Source: Cohnella sp. SGD-V74
GTDB taxonomy: Bacteria > Bacillota > Bacilli > Paenibacillales > Paenibacillaceae
Assembly (NCBI RefSeq): GCF_003001675.1
Contig: NZ_PVYW01000002.1
Span: 248,001 to 312,000 of the forward strand
Direction of reading: 5' to 3'
DNA length: 64,000 nucleotides
Shown: piece by piece, positions 35,525-43,578 of the stretch
Layout: each line of letters opens with the position of its first letter
How positions within the stretch are numbered: the stretch's first letter is position 1
The notes under the pieces: generated by a model
The model's database searches: none
What the model saw: only the letters and a program-made list of their open reading frames with translations
What the model was told of the DNA's origin: nothing
Position numbers and translations under genes: made by a program

Positions 35525-36709
35525 TTACTTGATCAAGCTTGCCGAGTCCCAAGTGTACTTGCGGACTTTCCAGCCCAGCTTGCCGGTCAGCACGATATCG
35601 AGCCCCCACTGCCGCGTCCATACCATCCCTTGCTCGGGGCCGAGCCCGAAGCAGAACACATCCATGTACGACTTGTGAACCGGAGCGGACCGACCGGCCG
35701 CATCCGCCGCCATGACTTTGATCAGCCGGGGCACTTGGCCGATCGCTTCCTTGCACGTCTTGCCGTCGATGCGGCCGGTTTCGGGATCGACGATCCGCGC
35801 GTTGTCGCCAATCGCGTACACGCCTGGAAACCCCGCTATCCGGTAGCTGCCGTCCACCTCGATATGGCCGTCCGCGGTGACCGGCACGCCAAGCTCCCGC
35901 AAGCCCGGATTAGGCAGCAGTCCCAGCGTCCAGACGCACAAGCCCGCCTGTTCGCTGCTGCCGTCGGACAGCGTCAGCGTCCCCTGGCGCTCGCTCAGCA
36001 CCTTGACGCCGTGCCGCACCGTCACCCCTTTGGCGACTAGCGCGTTTTCCAGCTTGCTCCCCACTTTGGCCGGACCATCCGGAAACAGCCGCTTATTCGC
36101 ATTATACAGCACGATCCGCGCTTCGCCCGCATTCAGTCCGAGCCGCTTGGCATCCGCACGAACGCCATGCGCCAGCTCGGCCGCCGTCTCAATGCCGCTG
36201 ATGCCCGCTCCGGCAACCGCGATCGTCAGCAGCTTCTCCCTTTCGGCGGGATCGTTCTCCTTCGCCGCTCGAAGCAGATTGCTCTGCCACGCTTCGCGAA
36301 TATGTTTCGCGTCGTCCAATCCGCCCAGAGCGATGCCTCCCTGTTCGGGCTCCGGCCGACGGACGACGCTGCCCGCCGCCAGCACAAGCCAATCGTACTC
36401 TATCTCGCCTTCGCCGCCCTGGGTATCCATATAGATCAGCCGCTTCTCCGAAGCTTCGATTTCCGTCGCTTCCCCCTGGATCAGCTGCACGCCTTCCGGA
36501 AACATTTTCGAGAACGGAATCGTAATATCCTCTTCGCCCGCCGCAGCCCGAAACAGCAGCACCTTGCGCAGATGGTACGCATTTTTGTCCATCAGCACGA
36601 TGCGCAGCGATCGTCCGCCCGCCTCCTCCGGATAAGCTTTCAGCAGCCCCTTGACCGTATTGACTCCCGCATAACCTCCGCCTACGACGACGCATGTTAT
36701 CGGCTTCAT
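35525..36709 (-). CDS. NAD(P)/FAD-dependent oxidoreductase, NDH-2 like
   Basis: The 394-residue protein has an N-terminal FAD-binding motif VVVGGGYAGVNTVKGL and a second dinucleotide fold at about residues 150-200 (TIAVAGAGISGIETAAELAHG), with the FAD-binding aspartate of GFPGVYAIGDNARI near residue 300. It has the two-dinucleotide layout of type II NADH dehydrogenases. ATG 36709 was chosen because GAGGAG lies 8 nt upstream. It is the probable partner of the SigJ-like sigma gene that follows; this gene order is common for ECF41-type factors. Confidence 0.88.
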   Translation of the reverse strand: MKPITCVVVGGGYAGVNTVKGLLKAYPEEAGGRSLRIVLMDKNAYHLRKVLLFRAAAGEEDITIPFSKMFPEGVQLIQGEATEIEASEKRLIYMDTQGGEGEIEYDWLVLAAGSVVRRPEPEQGGIALGGLDDAKHIREAWQSNLLRAAKENDPAEREKLLTIAVAGAGISGIETAAELAHGVRADAKRLGLNAGEARIVLYNANKRLFPDGPAKVGSKLENALVAKGVTVRHGVKVLSERQGTLTLSDGSSEQAGLCVWTLGLLPNPGLRELGVPVTADGHIEVDGSYRIAGFPGVYAIGDNARIVDPETGRIDGKTCKEAIGQVPRLIKVMAADAAGRSAPVHKSYMDVFCFGLGPEQGMVWTRQWGLDIVLTGKLGWKVRKYTWDSASLIK

Positions 36710-36849
36710 CTCCACCACTCCTCGTTATGTTGTGTGCATATAACGACGAGGTCGACGGTTTTGTGACCGGGGCGATTGATTTTTTTCGACGAATCATTCC
36801 AGGGGCGGGAGAGCAAAGTAAATTCATGCGCAAGAAAGGAGGAAAGCCC

Positions 36850-36936
36850 GTGTCCAAACAGCAGGGTCACGCAACCAAAAACACGAGGACGAAAACGTCC
36901 GACAAAAAGGGCAATTCCAACTCGTCTAAATCCTAA
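36850..36936 (+). CDS. Small basic protein, 28 residues
   Basis: A GTG start with AAAGGAGG just upstream opens a 28-codon frame rich in Lys, Ser, Thr and Asn (ends GNSNSSKS). It has no recognised domain. It lies in front of a second small gene; the two seem to form an operon. Because the ribosome site is excellent I consider it likely to be translated. Confidence 0.5.
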   Translation: MSKQQGHATKNTRTKTSDKKGNSNSSKS

Positions 36937-36954
36937 ACGGGAGGTACGATCGCG

Positions 36955-37110
36955 ATGGCGGGAAGAAACAACAAGCCGGACAACGACGGTCCGGCCAGCA
37001 GTCCGAGCCAGCTCGGACAGTTCGGCAGCAAGCTGGCGTCGGAGAACGAGGAAGAATTTCAATCGGCTCTGGAGCAGGCTTGCGACAACGCCGAGGAGCC
37101 GGATCACTAG
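36955..37110 (+). CDS. Small acidic protein, 51 residues, resembling gamma-type spore protein
   Basis: ATG with GGGAGGTACGATCGCG upstream. The segment LGQFGSKLASENEEEF resembles the GQFGTEFASET repeat of gamma-type small acid-soluble spore proteins (SspE), but only one copy is present and the C-terminus is acidic (EEPDH). This fits a spore-forming host; the assignment is tentative. It lies 18 nt after the 28-residue gene. Confidence 0.5.
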   Translation: MAGRNNKPDNDGPASSPSQLGQFGSKLASENEEEFQSALEQACDNAEEPDH

Positions 37111-37112
37111 CA

Positions 37113-37328
37113 TTAATCGGCCGAGAACCGTTCGATGCTTCGGACGAGATTGTCGCGCGCCCACCGGACATGGTTCCGGTCGACGATGCGTCCCGATTTC
37201 TGACCATCAAGCAAAAACGCCTTCGGCGTCCTCTGGACGATGAATGCGTTTTGTCGGAGACGATTCAGATAAGGATAGCGGATTTTATACTTTCTGATAT
37301 TGTCAAAAAAAACCGCTCCATAAGTCAT
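37113..37328 (-). pseudogene. Remnant of a thioredoxin-fold protein
   Basis: The frame encodes 71 residues (start MTYG) ending in a segment like the second half of a thioredoxin or TlpA fold: FIVQRTPKAFLLDGQKSGRIV has the cis-proline TP and the strand after it, and a helix follows. The N-terminal half with the CxxC pair is missing, and the only start lies inside the terminator hairpin of the thioredoxin reductase gene. It is most likely a fragment and not expressed. Confidence 0.35.
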
Positions 37329-37358
37329 CATTGCAGCCAATGATGACTTATGAGACGG
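37304..37358 (-). terminator. Strong intrinsic terminator of the thioredoxin reductase gene
   Basis: CATAAGTCATCATTG and its exact complement form a 15-bp stem with a 4-nt loop, prolonged by CCG/CGG pairs, and followed on the minus strand by TTTTTTTT. It is unusually long and perfect. Confidence 0.88.
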
Positions 37359-37369
37359 CTTAGTGTTTG

Positions 37370-38317
37370 TCAAGCCTCGATTAACGAAGCTTCCACGTTT
37401 TCCAGGAACCGTTCGCAATCAAGCGCGGCCATGCAGCCCGTGCCCGCGGCGCTGATCGCCTGGCGATATTTGTTGTCCTGCACGTCTCCGCAGGCGAATA
37501 CGCCGGGAACGTTCGTCTCGGTCGAGCCCGGCTTGACGATCAGATAGCCGGTTTCGTCCGTTTCCAGCTGACCGCCAAGAAACTTCGTGTTCGGCGTATG
37601 GCCGATGGCGACGAACAATCCGTCCGTGGCGATCGTCTCGTCTTCTCCGGTCTCGTTGTTTCTCACCTTCAACCCGGTCACGCCCAGAGGTCCGCTCTCG
37701 ACTTCCAGCGGCGTGCGGTTCAGGCTCCAGCTTATTTTCGGATTGCTGCGGGCGCGATCCTGCATGATCTTCGACGCGCGCAGATCGTTGCGACGGTGGA
37801 CCAGCACGACTTCGGAAGCGAACTTCGTCAGGAAATGCGCCTCTTCCATCGCGGAATCCCCTCCCCCTACGACGATAATCTTCTTTCCGCGGAAGAAAAA
37901 GCCGTCGCAAGTCGCACAGGTGCTGACGCCCCGTCCGACGTTATCCTTCTCGCCCGGAATACCCAAGTATTTGGCCGAAGCCCCGGTAGAAATAATGAGC
38001 GTCTCCGCCTTCAGCTCCCCCAGACCTTCCACCGACAGCTTAAACGGACGCTCCGACATGTCGACGCTGTTCACCCAGCCCGAACGGAATTCGGCGCCGA
38101 ACCGCTCGGCCTGCTTGCGCATATTCTCCATCAGCTCCGGACCCATAATGCCTTCCGGAAATCCGGGGAAATTTTCCACTTCCGTCGTTGTCGTCAACTG
38201 TCCGCCCGGCTCGGGGCCCTCGATGACGAGAGGGTTCAGATTGGCGCGGGCCAAGTAGATAGCCGCGGTCAGTCCCGCGGGGCCGGTGCCGATAATAATC
38301 GTTTTATAAGCGCTCAT
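37370..38317 (-). CDS. trxB: Thioredoxin reductase
   Basis: The 315-residue flavoprotein has the FAD site TIIIGTGPAGLTAAIYLARAN at the N-terminus, the redox-active pair C134/C137 in STCATCDGFFF, the NADPH site VVGGGDSAMEEAHFL and the closing FAD motif GVFACGDVQDNKYRQAI. It keeps thioredoxin reduced with NADPH in the cytoplasm. ATG 38317 (AAGGAAGTG 9 nt upstream) was chosen over a GTG at 38329. The length is normal and the gene is single-cistron, closed by a strong terminator. Confidence 0.95.
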   Translation of the reverse strand: MSAYKTIIIGTGPAGLTAAIYLARANLNPLVIEGPEPGGQLTTTTEVENFPGFPEGIMGPELMENMRKQAERFGAEFRSGWVNSVDMSERPFKLSVEGLGELKAETLIISTGASAKYLGIPGEKDNVGRGVSTCATCDGFFFRGKKIIVVGGGDSAMEEAHFLTKFASEVVLVHRRNDLRASKIMQDRARSNPKISWSLNRTPLEVESGPLGVTGLKVRNNETGEDETIATDGLFVAIGHTPNTKFLGGQLETDETGYLIVKPGSTETNVPGVFACGDVQDNKYRQAISAAGTGCMAALDCERFLENVEASLIEA

Positions 38318-38440
38318 CTTAACTCTCACTTCCTTATAAGTTTCCTAGTATGACTAAAAGGATACCATCCCCGCGCCGGAACGTCATGAAGGAAAGATGA
38401 ACGTTAGATGAAGGTTTCATGAAGACGGCGAATAGGAATC

Positions 38441-38485
38441 GAAAAAAAGTCCCGCACGTCGGCATGCAACGCGCGGGACTTTTCT
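38441..38485 (-). terminator. Intrinsic terminator of the enolase-superfamily gene
   Basis: AAAAGTCCCGC and GCGGGACTTTT form the stem with a further CGT/ACG pair, closing a 9-nt loop; TTTTTTT follows on the minus strand. Confidence 0.85.
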
Positions 38486-38504
38486 GTATGCGTGTGATCG
38501 GCCG

Positions 38505-39728
38505 TTACGGACGCACCAGAGTGCCGTCGGCTTTGCGGTCGAGCTTGTAGGGCTGGTGGTAGCTTTTCCTCGACCAGTCGTCCCCGAGCAGCAGCGCGGC
38601 TTTCGCCTCGTCGAGATCGATGCCGAGACCGGGCCGGTCGTTGACGTAGAGATAGCCGCCGCGCCGCTCGATTGCTCCCGGGAAAGCCTCCCTCTCCTCC
38701 GGACGGAAATGGTTGATCTCCTGAATGCCGAAATTCCAGATCGCCATGTCGAGATGAACGGCTGCCGCCTGGTTGACCGGATCGTTCTCCCCGCCCTCCT
38801 GCCAGGCGGTCCGGACGCCGAACGCCTCGCACAGGGCGGCAATTTTGCGGCAGGCGCTGATGCCGCCGGCCTTCGATACCCGGACGCGGATAAAATCGAT
38901 CAGCCGCTCGGAGACGAGCTCCGTCCATTCCCTCGGGTTGGCGAACAGCTCTCCGACCGCTTGAGGCGTCGCCGTCTGCTGGCGCATCTGCCGATACCAG
39001 CCGAGCTGCTCGGGCGGCAGGGCGTCCTCCAGATAGAACAGGCCGTAAGGCTCGAGCCGCTTCGCAAGCTGGATCGCAACAATCGGCGAGACATGCTCGT
39101 GCACGTCGTGCGTGAACTGAACCTCCGGTCCGAACGTCAGTCTCAATTGCTCGAACATGCGCGGAATGGCGTTCAGGTAGACATGCTCGTCGAACACCGC
39201 GTCCGTTGTCCAGGCGTTGTCGGGCAGCTTCGCTTGCGGCCCCTTCAGGAAGCCTCCGCCGCCGTAGCCTCCCAGCTGGCAGCGGACGACCGTGTATCCT
39301 TCCTCGACGAAACGATGCACGTCTTCCTTCAACGCGCTAATATCGTTGCCGCCCGCATGGCCGTAACACGGCACGGCGGAACGACAAGCACCGCCCAGCA
39401 GCATATAGACCGGGAGACCGGCTTCTTTTCCTTTGATATCCCACAGCGCCATGTCGATGCCGCCGATCGCCGTCTGCAGCAGCGCGCCGTTCCGCCAATA
39501 GCCGCTTAGACTCATCGTATTCCACAGATCCTCGATGTTCGCGGGATCTTTGCCGATCAGAATCGGCGCGAGCAGCTGCTCGACGATCTGAACGACGGCT
39601 TCCGGATTGTACATGTCCGAGACGGAGCCGATCCCGTACAGGCCGTCCTGATCGGTCGTCACTTTCACGATCGTCCAGACGCCGCCTTTTCTCGTTCGTA
39701 TGCATTCTACCCGTTTGATTTTCGCCAT
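38505..39728 (-). CDS. Mandelate racemase/enolase-superfamily dehydratase, ManD/RspA-like
   Basis: The 407-residue protein has the N-terminal capping domain (GIGSVSDMYNPEAVVQIVEQLLAPILIGKDP) and the barrel with the metal ligands in FTHDVHEH, FYLEDAL and AVGELF. The group removes water from sugar acids such as mannonate or gluconate. Near residue 325 the sequence reads TAWQEGGENDP where ManD/RspA members usually have AWHGPGD, so the chemistry or substrate may differ. ATG 39728 was chosen with AAAGGAAAG upstream; a longer frame is rejected. It follows the second binding protein of importer D. Confidence 0.85.
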   Translation of the reverse strand: MAKIKRVECIRTRKGGVWTIVKVTTDQDGLYGIGSVSDMYNPEAVVQIVEQLLAPILIGKDPANIEDLWNTMSLSGYWRNGALLQTAIGGIDMALWDIKGKEAGLPVYMLLGGACRSAVPCYGHAGGNDISALKEDVHRFVEEGYTVVRCQLGGYGGGGFLKGPQAKLPDNAWTTDAVFDEHVYLNAIPRMFEQLRLTFGPEVQFTHDVHEHVSPIVAIQLAKRLEPYGLFYLEDALPPEQLGWYRQMRQQTATPQAVGELFANPREWTELVSERLIDFIRVRVSKAGGISACRKIAALCEAFGVRTAWQEGGENDPVNQAAAVHLDMAIWNFGIQEINHFRPEEREAFPGAIERRGGYLYVNDRPGLGIDLDEAKAALLLGDDWSRKSYHQPYKLDRKADGTLVRP

Positions 39729-39750
39729 AGATTCGAGCTTTCCTTTGGAA

Positions 39751-41313
39751 TTATTGTTTTTTGGCCGCCAGATAGGCGTCGATCTGTTGCTGGGCGTCAG
39801 CGATGATCTTATCGAGCCCCGCGTTCTTCTGCTTCTCGACGTAGTCGGCGATCGCGCCTTCGACGTTCTTGACGACGCCGTATTCGATCGGCTTGCCGAG
39901 CTCCTCGTACAGCTGATCCCGCTTGGCAATCTCGTTCTTGATGTTGTCCTCGGCGATGAACAGGCCGTCGACCGGGGAATTGACGTTGATCGGCAAGCTG
40001 GCGAATTCCGCCTCCTTCACCCAGAAATCCTTCGCATACGTCTGGTTCGGACGCATGAACTGCGGCTTCCAGAACGCCCACTGGCCGCCCCATTCCATAT
40101 AGTTGCTCGTCGTGAACGTCATGCCTTCCGGATATTCCGCAACCTCGTTGTTCAGGACGTACGTCTTGCCTTCTATACCGTATTGCAGCAGATCGTACAG
40201 CTCGCGATCCGTCTCCACCATATCCAGGAACCGCAGCACGCGGTCGGGATGCTCCGAGTTGCGGTTGATGGCCAGCACGTTCGCCAGCGCCGTCCGGTTC
40301 ACGTACTTCTTGTCCGGATACAGCAGGAACATCTGCTGCTTAAACGAAGGATCGGAGAAGCCGGGGTTGGCGAACGCCCATTCATGCGACGTCATCGTGA
40401 ACAGCAGCTTGCCGTTGCGCCATTGATCCTCCGCGCCTTCCTTGTCGTACATCGCGTCGCGGTTGATAATCCGGTCGTCGTACCACTTCTTGGTCATTTG
40501 GGACGCTTCCCGGTAGAAAGGCTGCTGCTCGACCGGCTGGATTTTGACCTCCGGATCGTTCAAGTAGAAGCCGAGCTGGTGGAAGCCGAGATCGACCCAT
40601 TCGTCTCTCGTCATGTACATCGCTTGCGACGGAGTGCGGGACAGCTTCTCGTTCGGATACGCCTCTCTCAGCTCATGCAGGAACTGGTCGATGTCCTCGA
40701 TCGTCTTGACGGAATCCGGCTCGCGAATAATGCCCGCCTTCTCCGCCAAATCCTGCCGCCACCCGACGTAATACCGCTGGTTCATCTTCATCGTCCAGGG
40801 AAGGCCGACGATTTGTCCGTTCACGGTAGCCGCCTCCAGCGTTCCCTGCTCCTCGTATTTCTTGGCCAGGTTCGGCGCGTGCTGCGGCAGCAGGTCGTTC
40901 AGCGCCATGTAGGAGCCTTTGGCCGCCATCAGCTTGTACGACAGCCAGTCCCCGTCGAAGTTCAGATCCCATTTGTCCCCCGATGCCGCCATGACCAGCA
41001 TCTTGTCCTTGAAATCGCCGAACGGGATAAAATTGATGTCGAACTTGACGTTCAGGCCTTTGGCCTTGACGTATTGGCTGATTTTCTCCCACACCTCGTC
41101 CGTGGCCGCTTTCTTGTCGCCGCCGAAGTAAAACTTCAGCGTGACCTCGTCTTCGGCCGGCGCGCCGCCGGATGAAGCTGCCGGCGACGAGGCGCCGGAG
41201 GAAGCCGCAGGCGATGCGTCGCCGCCGTTCTTGCCGCTGCATGCCGCCAGCGCGAAAGCCAGCATCAGGATCAGCGCCGCGAGCAGCGTCGGCTTAAGTT
41301 TCGATTGTGCCAT
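39751..41313 (-). CDS. Extracellular solute-binding lipoprotein, D2 (LplA/YtcQ-like)
   Basis: The 520-residue protein has a signal peptide ending in LAFALAACSGKNG (lipobox LAAC, cysteine near residue 25) and the long form of the CUT1 binding proteins (about 500 residues). It is a close paralogue of the gene at 43579-45096: shared stretches include VKAKGLNVKFDI, GLPWTMKMN, NRTALANVLAINRNS and FWVKEAEFASLPIN. The permease pair lies upstream of it. Having two different binding proteins on one permease pair suggests two related ligands. Confidence 0.92.
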   Translation of the reverse strand: MAQSKLKPTLLAALILMLAFALAACSGKNGGDASPAASSGASSPAASSGGAPAEDEVTLKFYFGGDKKAATDEVWEKISQYVKAKGLNVKFDINFIPFGDFKDKMLVMAASGDKWDLNFDGDWLSYKLMAAKGSYMALNDLLPQHAPNLAKKYEEQGTLEAATVNGQIVGLPWTMKMNQRYYVGWRQDLAEKAGIIREPDSVKTIEDIDQFLHELREAYPNEKLSRTPSQAMYMTRDEWVDLGFHQLGFYLNDPEVKIQPVEQQPFYREASQMTKKWYDDRIINRDAMYDKEGAEDQWRNGKLLFTMTSHEWAFANPGFSDPSFKQQMFLLYPDKKYVNRTALANVLAINRNSEHPDRVLRFLDMVETDRELYDLLQYGIEGKTYVLNNEVAEYPEGMTFTTSNYMEWGGQWAFWKPQFMRPNQTYAKDFWVKEAEFASLPINVNSPVDGLFIAEDNIKNEIAKRDQLYEELGKPIEYGVVKNVEGAIADYVEKQKNAGLDKIIADAQQQIDAYLAAKKQ

Positions 41314-41365
41314 GCAATCCTCTCCCCATCATTGGTTATATACAATACAGCCGAAGCTGGCATTG

Positions 41366-42250
41366 TCATCCTTTTACCGCACCCACCATCAGCCCCTTGA
41401 CGAAATAACGCTGCAGGAACGGATAGAGGAAAATAATCGGTCCGATCGTCACGACGGTCAGCGCCATTTTGAGCGATTGCGAAGGCAATTGGCTGGCGAT
41501 CCGCTGAATATCCATCGCGTTGTTCGACGTTCGGAGGAACTCGATGTTGGATACGAGCGTCCGCAGCAGCAGCTGCAGAGGCTGAAGCTCCTGCTTGTCG
41601 ATGAACATCAGGCCGAGGAACCAATCGTTCCAGTAGCTCAGCGAGACGAACAGGCCGATCGTCGCCAGCACCGGCTTGGCGAGAGGGACGACTAGCTGCG
41701 CGTAGATTCGGAATTCGCCGGCACCGTCGATCTTGGCCGACTCGTGCAGATCGTCCGGCATCGACATCATGAAGTTGCGGATCAGAAACATATTGAAGGC
41801 GTTAGCCAGCGGAGGCAAAATCATCGCCCACATCGTATCCTTCAATTCGAGATATCTGACGCAGATGATGTACCAGGGAACGAGACCGCCGTTGAACAAA
41901 ATGGTGATGATCGCATAGATCGACAATGCGTTGCGGTAGCGGAACGATCTCCTGGCCATTGCGTAAGCGCCCATGCTCGTCACGAGCAGCGACAGCACCG
42001 TGCCCGCCACCGTGACGATCGCGCTGACGACGTAGGCGTCGACGATCCGGTTGGAGCCGAGCAGCAAGATGCGGTACGAGTCGAAGCTGACGCTTCGAGG
42101 GATGATCGAGTAGCCGTGCTGCACGATGTCGGATTCGGAGCTGACGGAGCCCGCGATGACCATGACGAACGGAAACAGGCAGCTCAGGCTGAACAGCGAG
42201 ACGAGGGCGACGATGACCGTCTGGCCCAGCGAAAATTTTTTGGACGGCAC
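41366..42250 (-). CDS. Carbohydrate ABC transporter permease, LplC/YtcP type (importer D)
   Basis: The 294-residue protein starts at a GTG preceded by GGAGGAGAAAA. It has six spans and the EAA loop LHESAKIDGAGEFRIYAQLVVP near residues 168-190, and ends GLMVGAVKG, the signature of the YtcP/LplC group. A longer frame starting in the upstream permease (42820) is an artefact. It is the second permease of importer D. Confidence 0.9.
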   Translation of the reverse strand: MPSKKFSLGQTVIVALVSLFSLSCLFPFVMVIAGSVSSESDIVQHGYSIIPRSVSFDSYRILLLGSNRIVDAYVVSAIVTVAGTVLSLLVTSMGAYAMARRSFRYRNALSIYAIITILFNGGLVPWYIICVRYLELKDTMWAMILPPLANAFNMFLIRNFMMSMPDDLHESAKIDGAGEFRIYAQLVVPLAKPVLATIGLFVSLSYWNDWFLGLMFIDKQELQPLQLLLRTLVSNIEFLRTSNNAMDIQRIASQLPSQSLKMALTVVTIGPIIFLYPFLQRYFVKGLMVGAVKG

Positions 42251-42339
42251 TTTTCTCTCCTCCGGTCTGCGAAGCTGGATTGCGGATATCGGCGATCCGC
42301 GCGGAACGGGTCGATCCCCGAACGGCGGCTTAAAGCGCT

Positions 42340-43311
42340 CTAGAAAATGGCGGAATCCCTGTCGACCTTGCGGGCGATGTAATTGCTTCCGAGCACGAGC
42401 ACGAATGCCACGATCGACTGCGTGAAGCCCGCCGCCGAAGCCATGCCGATGTCGCCGGACTTGCGAAGGCTGCGATAGACGAACGTGTCGATGACGTCGG
42501 TCGTCGGGAAGAGCAGCGCGGCGTCTCCGACCATCGCGTAGAACATCCCGAAGTCCGCGTTCATGATCCGGCCGACCGCCAGCAGCGTCAAAATCATAAT
42601 CGTCGGCTTCAGCATCGGAATGCTGATGTAGCGGGTTTGCTGCCAGCGCGACGCTCCGTCGATGGCGGCCGCCTCGTAGTACGAATTGTCGACGTTCGTC
42701 AGAGCGGCCAGATAGATGATCGTGCCGTAGCCGGTCACCTTCCAGCGCACCGCGATGGCCAGAATGGCCGGCCACAGCCCCGCTTCGCTGTAGAAGTCGA
42801 TTCTGGAGAAGCCCATCCATTCCAGGAAACGGTTGATGGCGCCGCTCTCGTAGTTCAACAGATTAAAGGCGAACACGCCGACGACGATCCACGAGATGAA
42901 GAAAGGCAGAAACGTAACCGATTGCGTAATCCGCTTGAAATATTTGTTCCGAAGCTCGTTAAGCATCAGCGCCAGCCCGACTTCGAACGCGAGCCCAACG
43001 ACGATGAACAGCGCGTTGAGCAGAATTGTGTTCCGCATCGCGCGGTAGGCCGAATCCGAGGACAGCAGGTAGTCGAAGTTGTTCAGGATCGGCTGCGCCC
43101 ACGCGCTCCCGAGAATCCCGTCTTGGAAGTCGAAGTTTTTGAACGCAATGACCAGTCCCGCCAGCGGCAAATAGTTGAACAGCAGCAGCAGCGTCGCGAC
43201 CGGCAGAAACATCAGCAGCAGCGTGCGATTGCGAACGAGCTCCCGGTAGACGCCGTATAGGCGCGCAGGAGCCCGCGTTCCCGTCCCCCCGGTCTCGGTC
43301 CGAATTTTCAT
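42340..43311 (-). CDS. Sugar ABC transporter permease, LplB type (importer D)
   Basis: The 323-residue protein has a 30-residue cytoplasmic N-terminus and six spans, with the EAA loop YEAAAIDGASRWQQTRYISIP near residues 215-235. ATG 43311 has AAGGGG 8 nt upstream; the longer frame to 43503 is rejected. A hairpin lies between this gene and the upstream binding-protein gene. It is coupled through a 90-nt gap with the YtcP-type gene. Confidence 0.9.
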   Translation of the reverse strand: MKIRTETGGTGTRAPARLYGVYRELVRNRTLLLMFLPVATLLLLFNYLPLAGLVIAFKNFDFQDGILGSAWAQPILNNFDYLLSSDSAYRAMRNTILLNALFIVVGLAFEVGLALMLNELRNKYFKRITQSVTFLPFFISWIVVGVFAFNLLNYESGAINRFLEWMGFSRIDFYSEAGLWPAILAIAVRWKVTGYGTIIYLAALTNVDNSYYEAAAIDGASRWQQTRYISIPMLKPTIMILTLLAVGRIMNADFGMFYAMVGDAALLFPTTDVIDTFVYRSLRKSGDIGMASAAGFTQSIVAFVLVLGSNYIARKVDRDSAIF

Positions 43312-43477
43312 GAATATTGCCCCTTCTCGTTGGGATGCTTTAATCATAGCTCCGGGGATTTCGACCATCCATGAGTCAAACTTAAACTTTGATGTGCGGA
43401 TTTGGCTTGTTTCGTCGACTTGCGCGGAAGCCCATTTCGGGAAGAATGATCGTTTGGAAAACGCCTCGATGGCGCGC

Positions 43478-43524
43478 GAAAGGACCCCGATTTTTCGCCG
43501 CAAGGCGAAGAACGAGGTCCTTTC
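43478..43524 (-). terminator. Hairpin between the D1 binding protein and the permeases
   Basis: GAAAGGACC and GGTCCTTTC enclose a second stem (TTCGCC with GGCGAA). The T-run is short, so it is a partial terminator or stabiliser that would let the binding protein be made in excess. Confidence 0.5.
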
Positions 43525-43578
43525 AGGGGAACTATTCGATTCTAGGAAGAATACGCCGCATGGCGGAGCCGATCAAGC

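Noticed and set aside
41366..42820. A 484-codon frame for the YtcP-type permease.
   Set aside because: The upstream half is a shadow of the LplB-type gene; the real start is the GTG at 42250.
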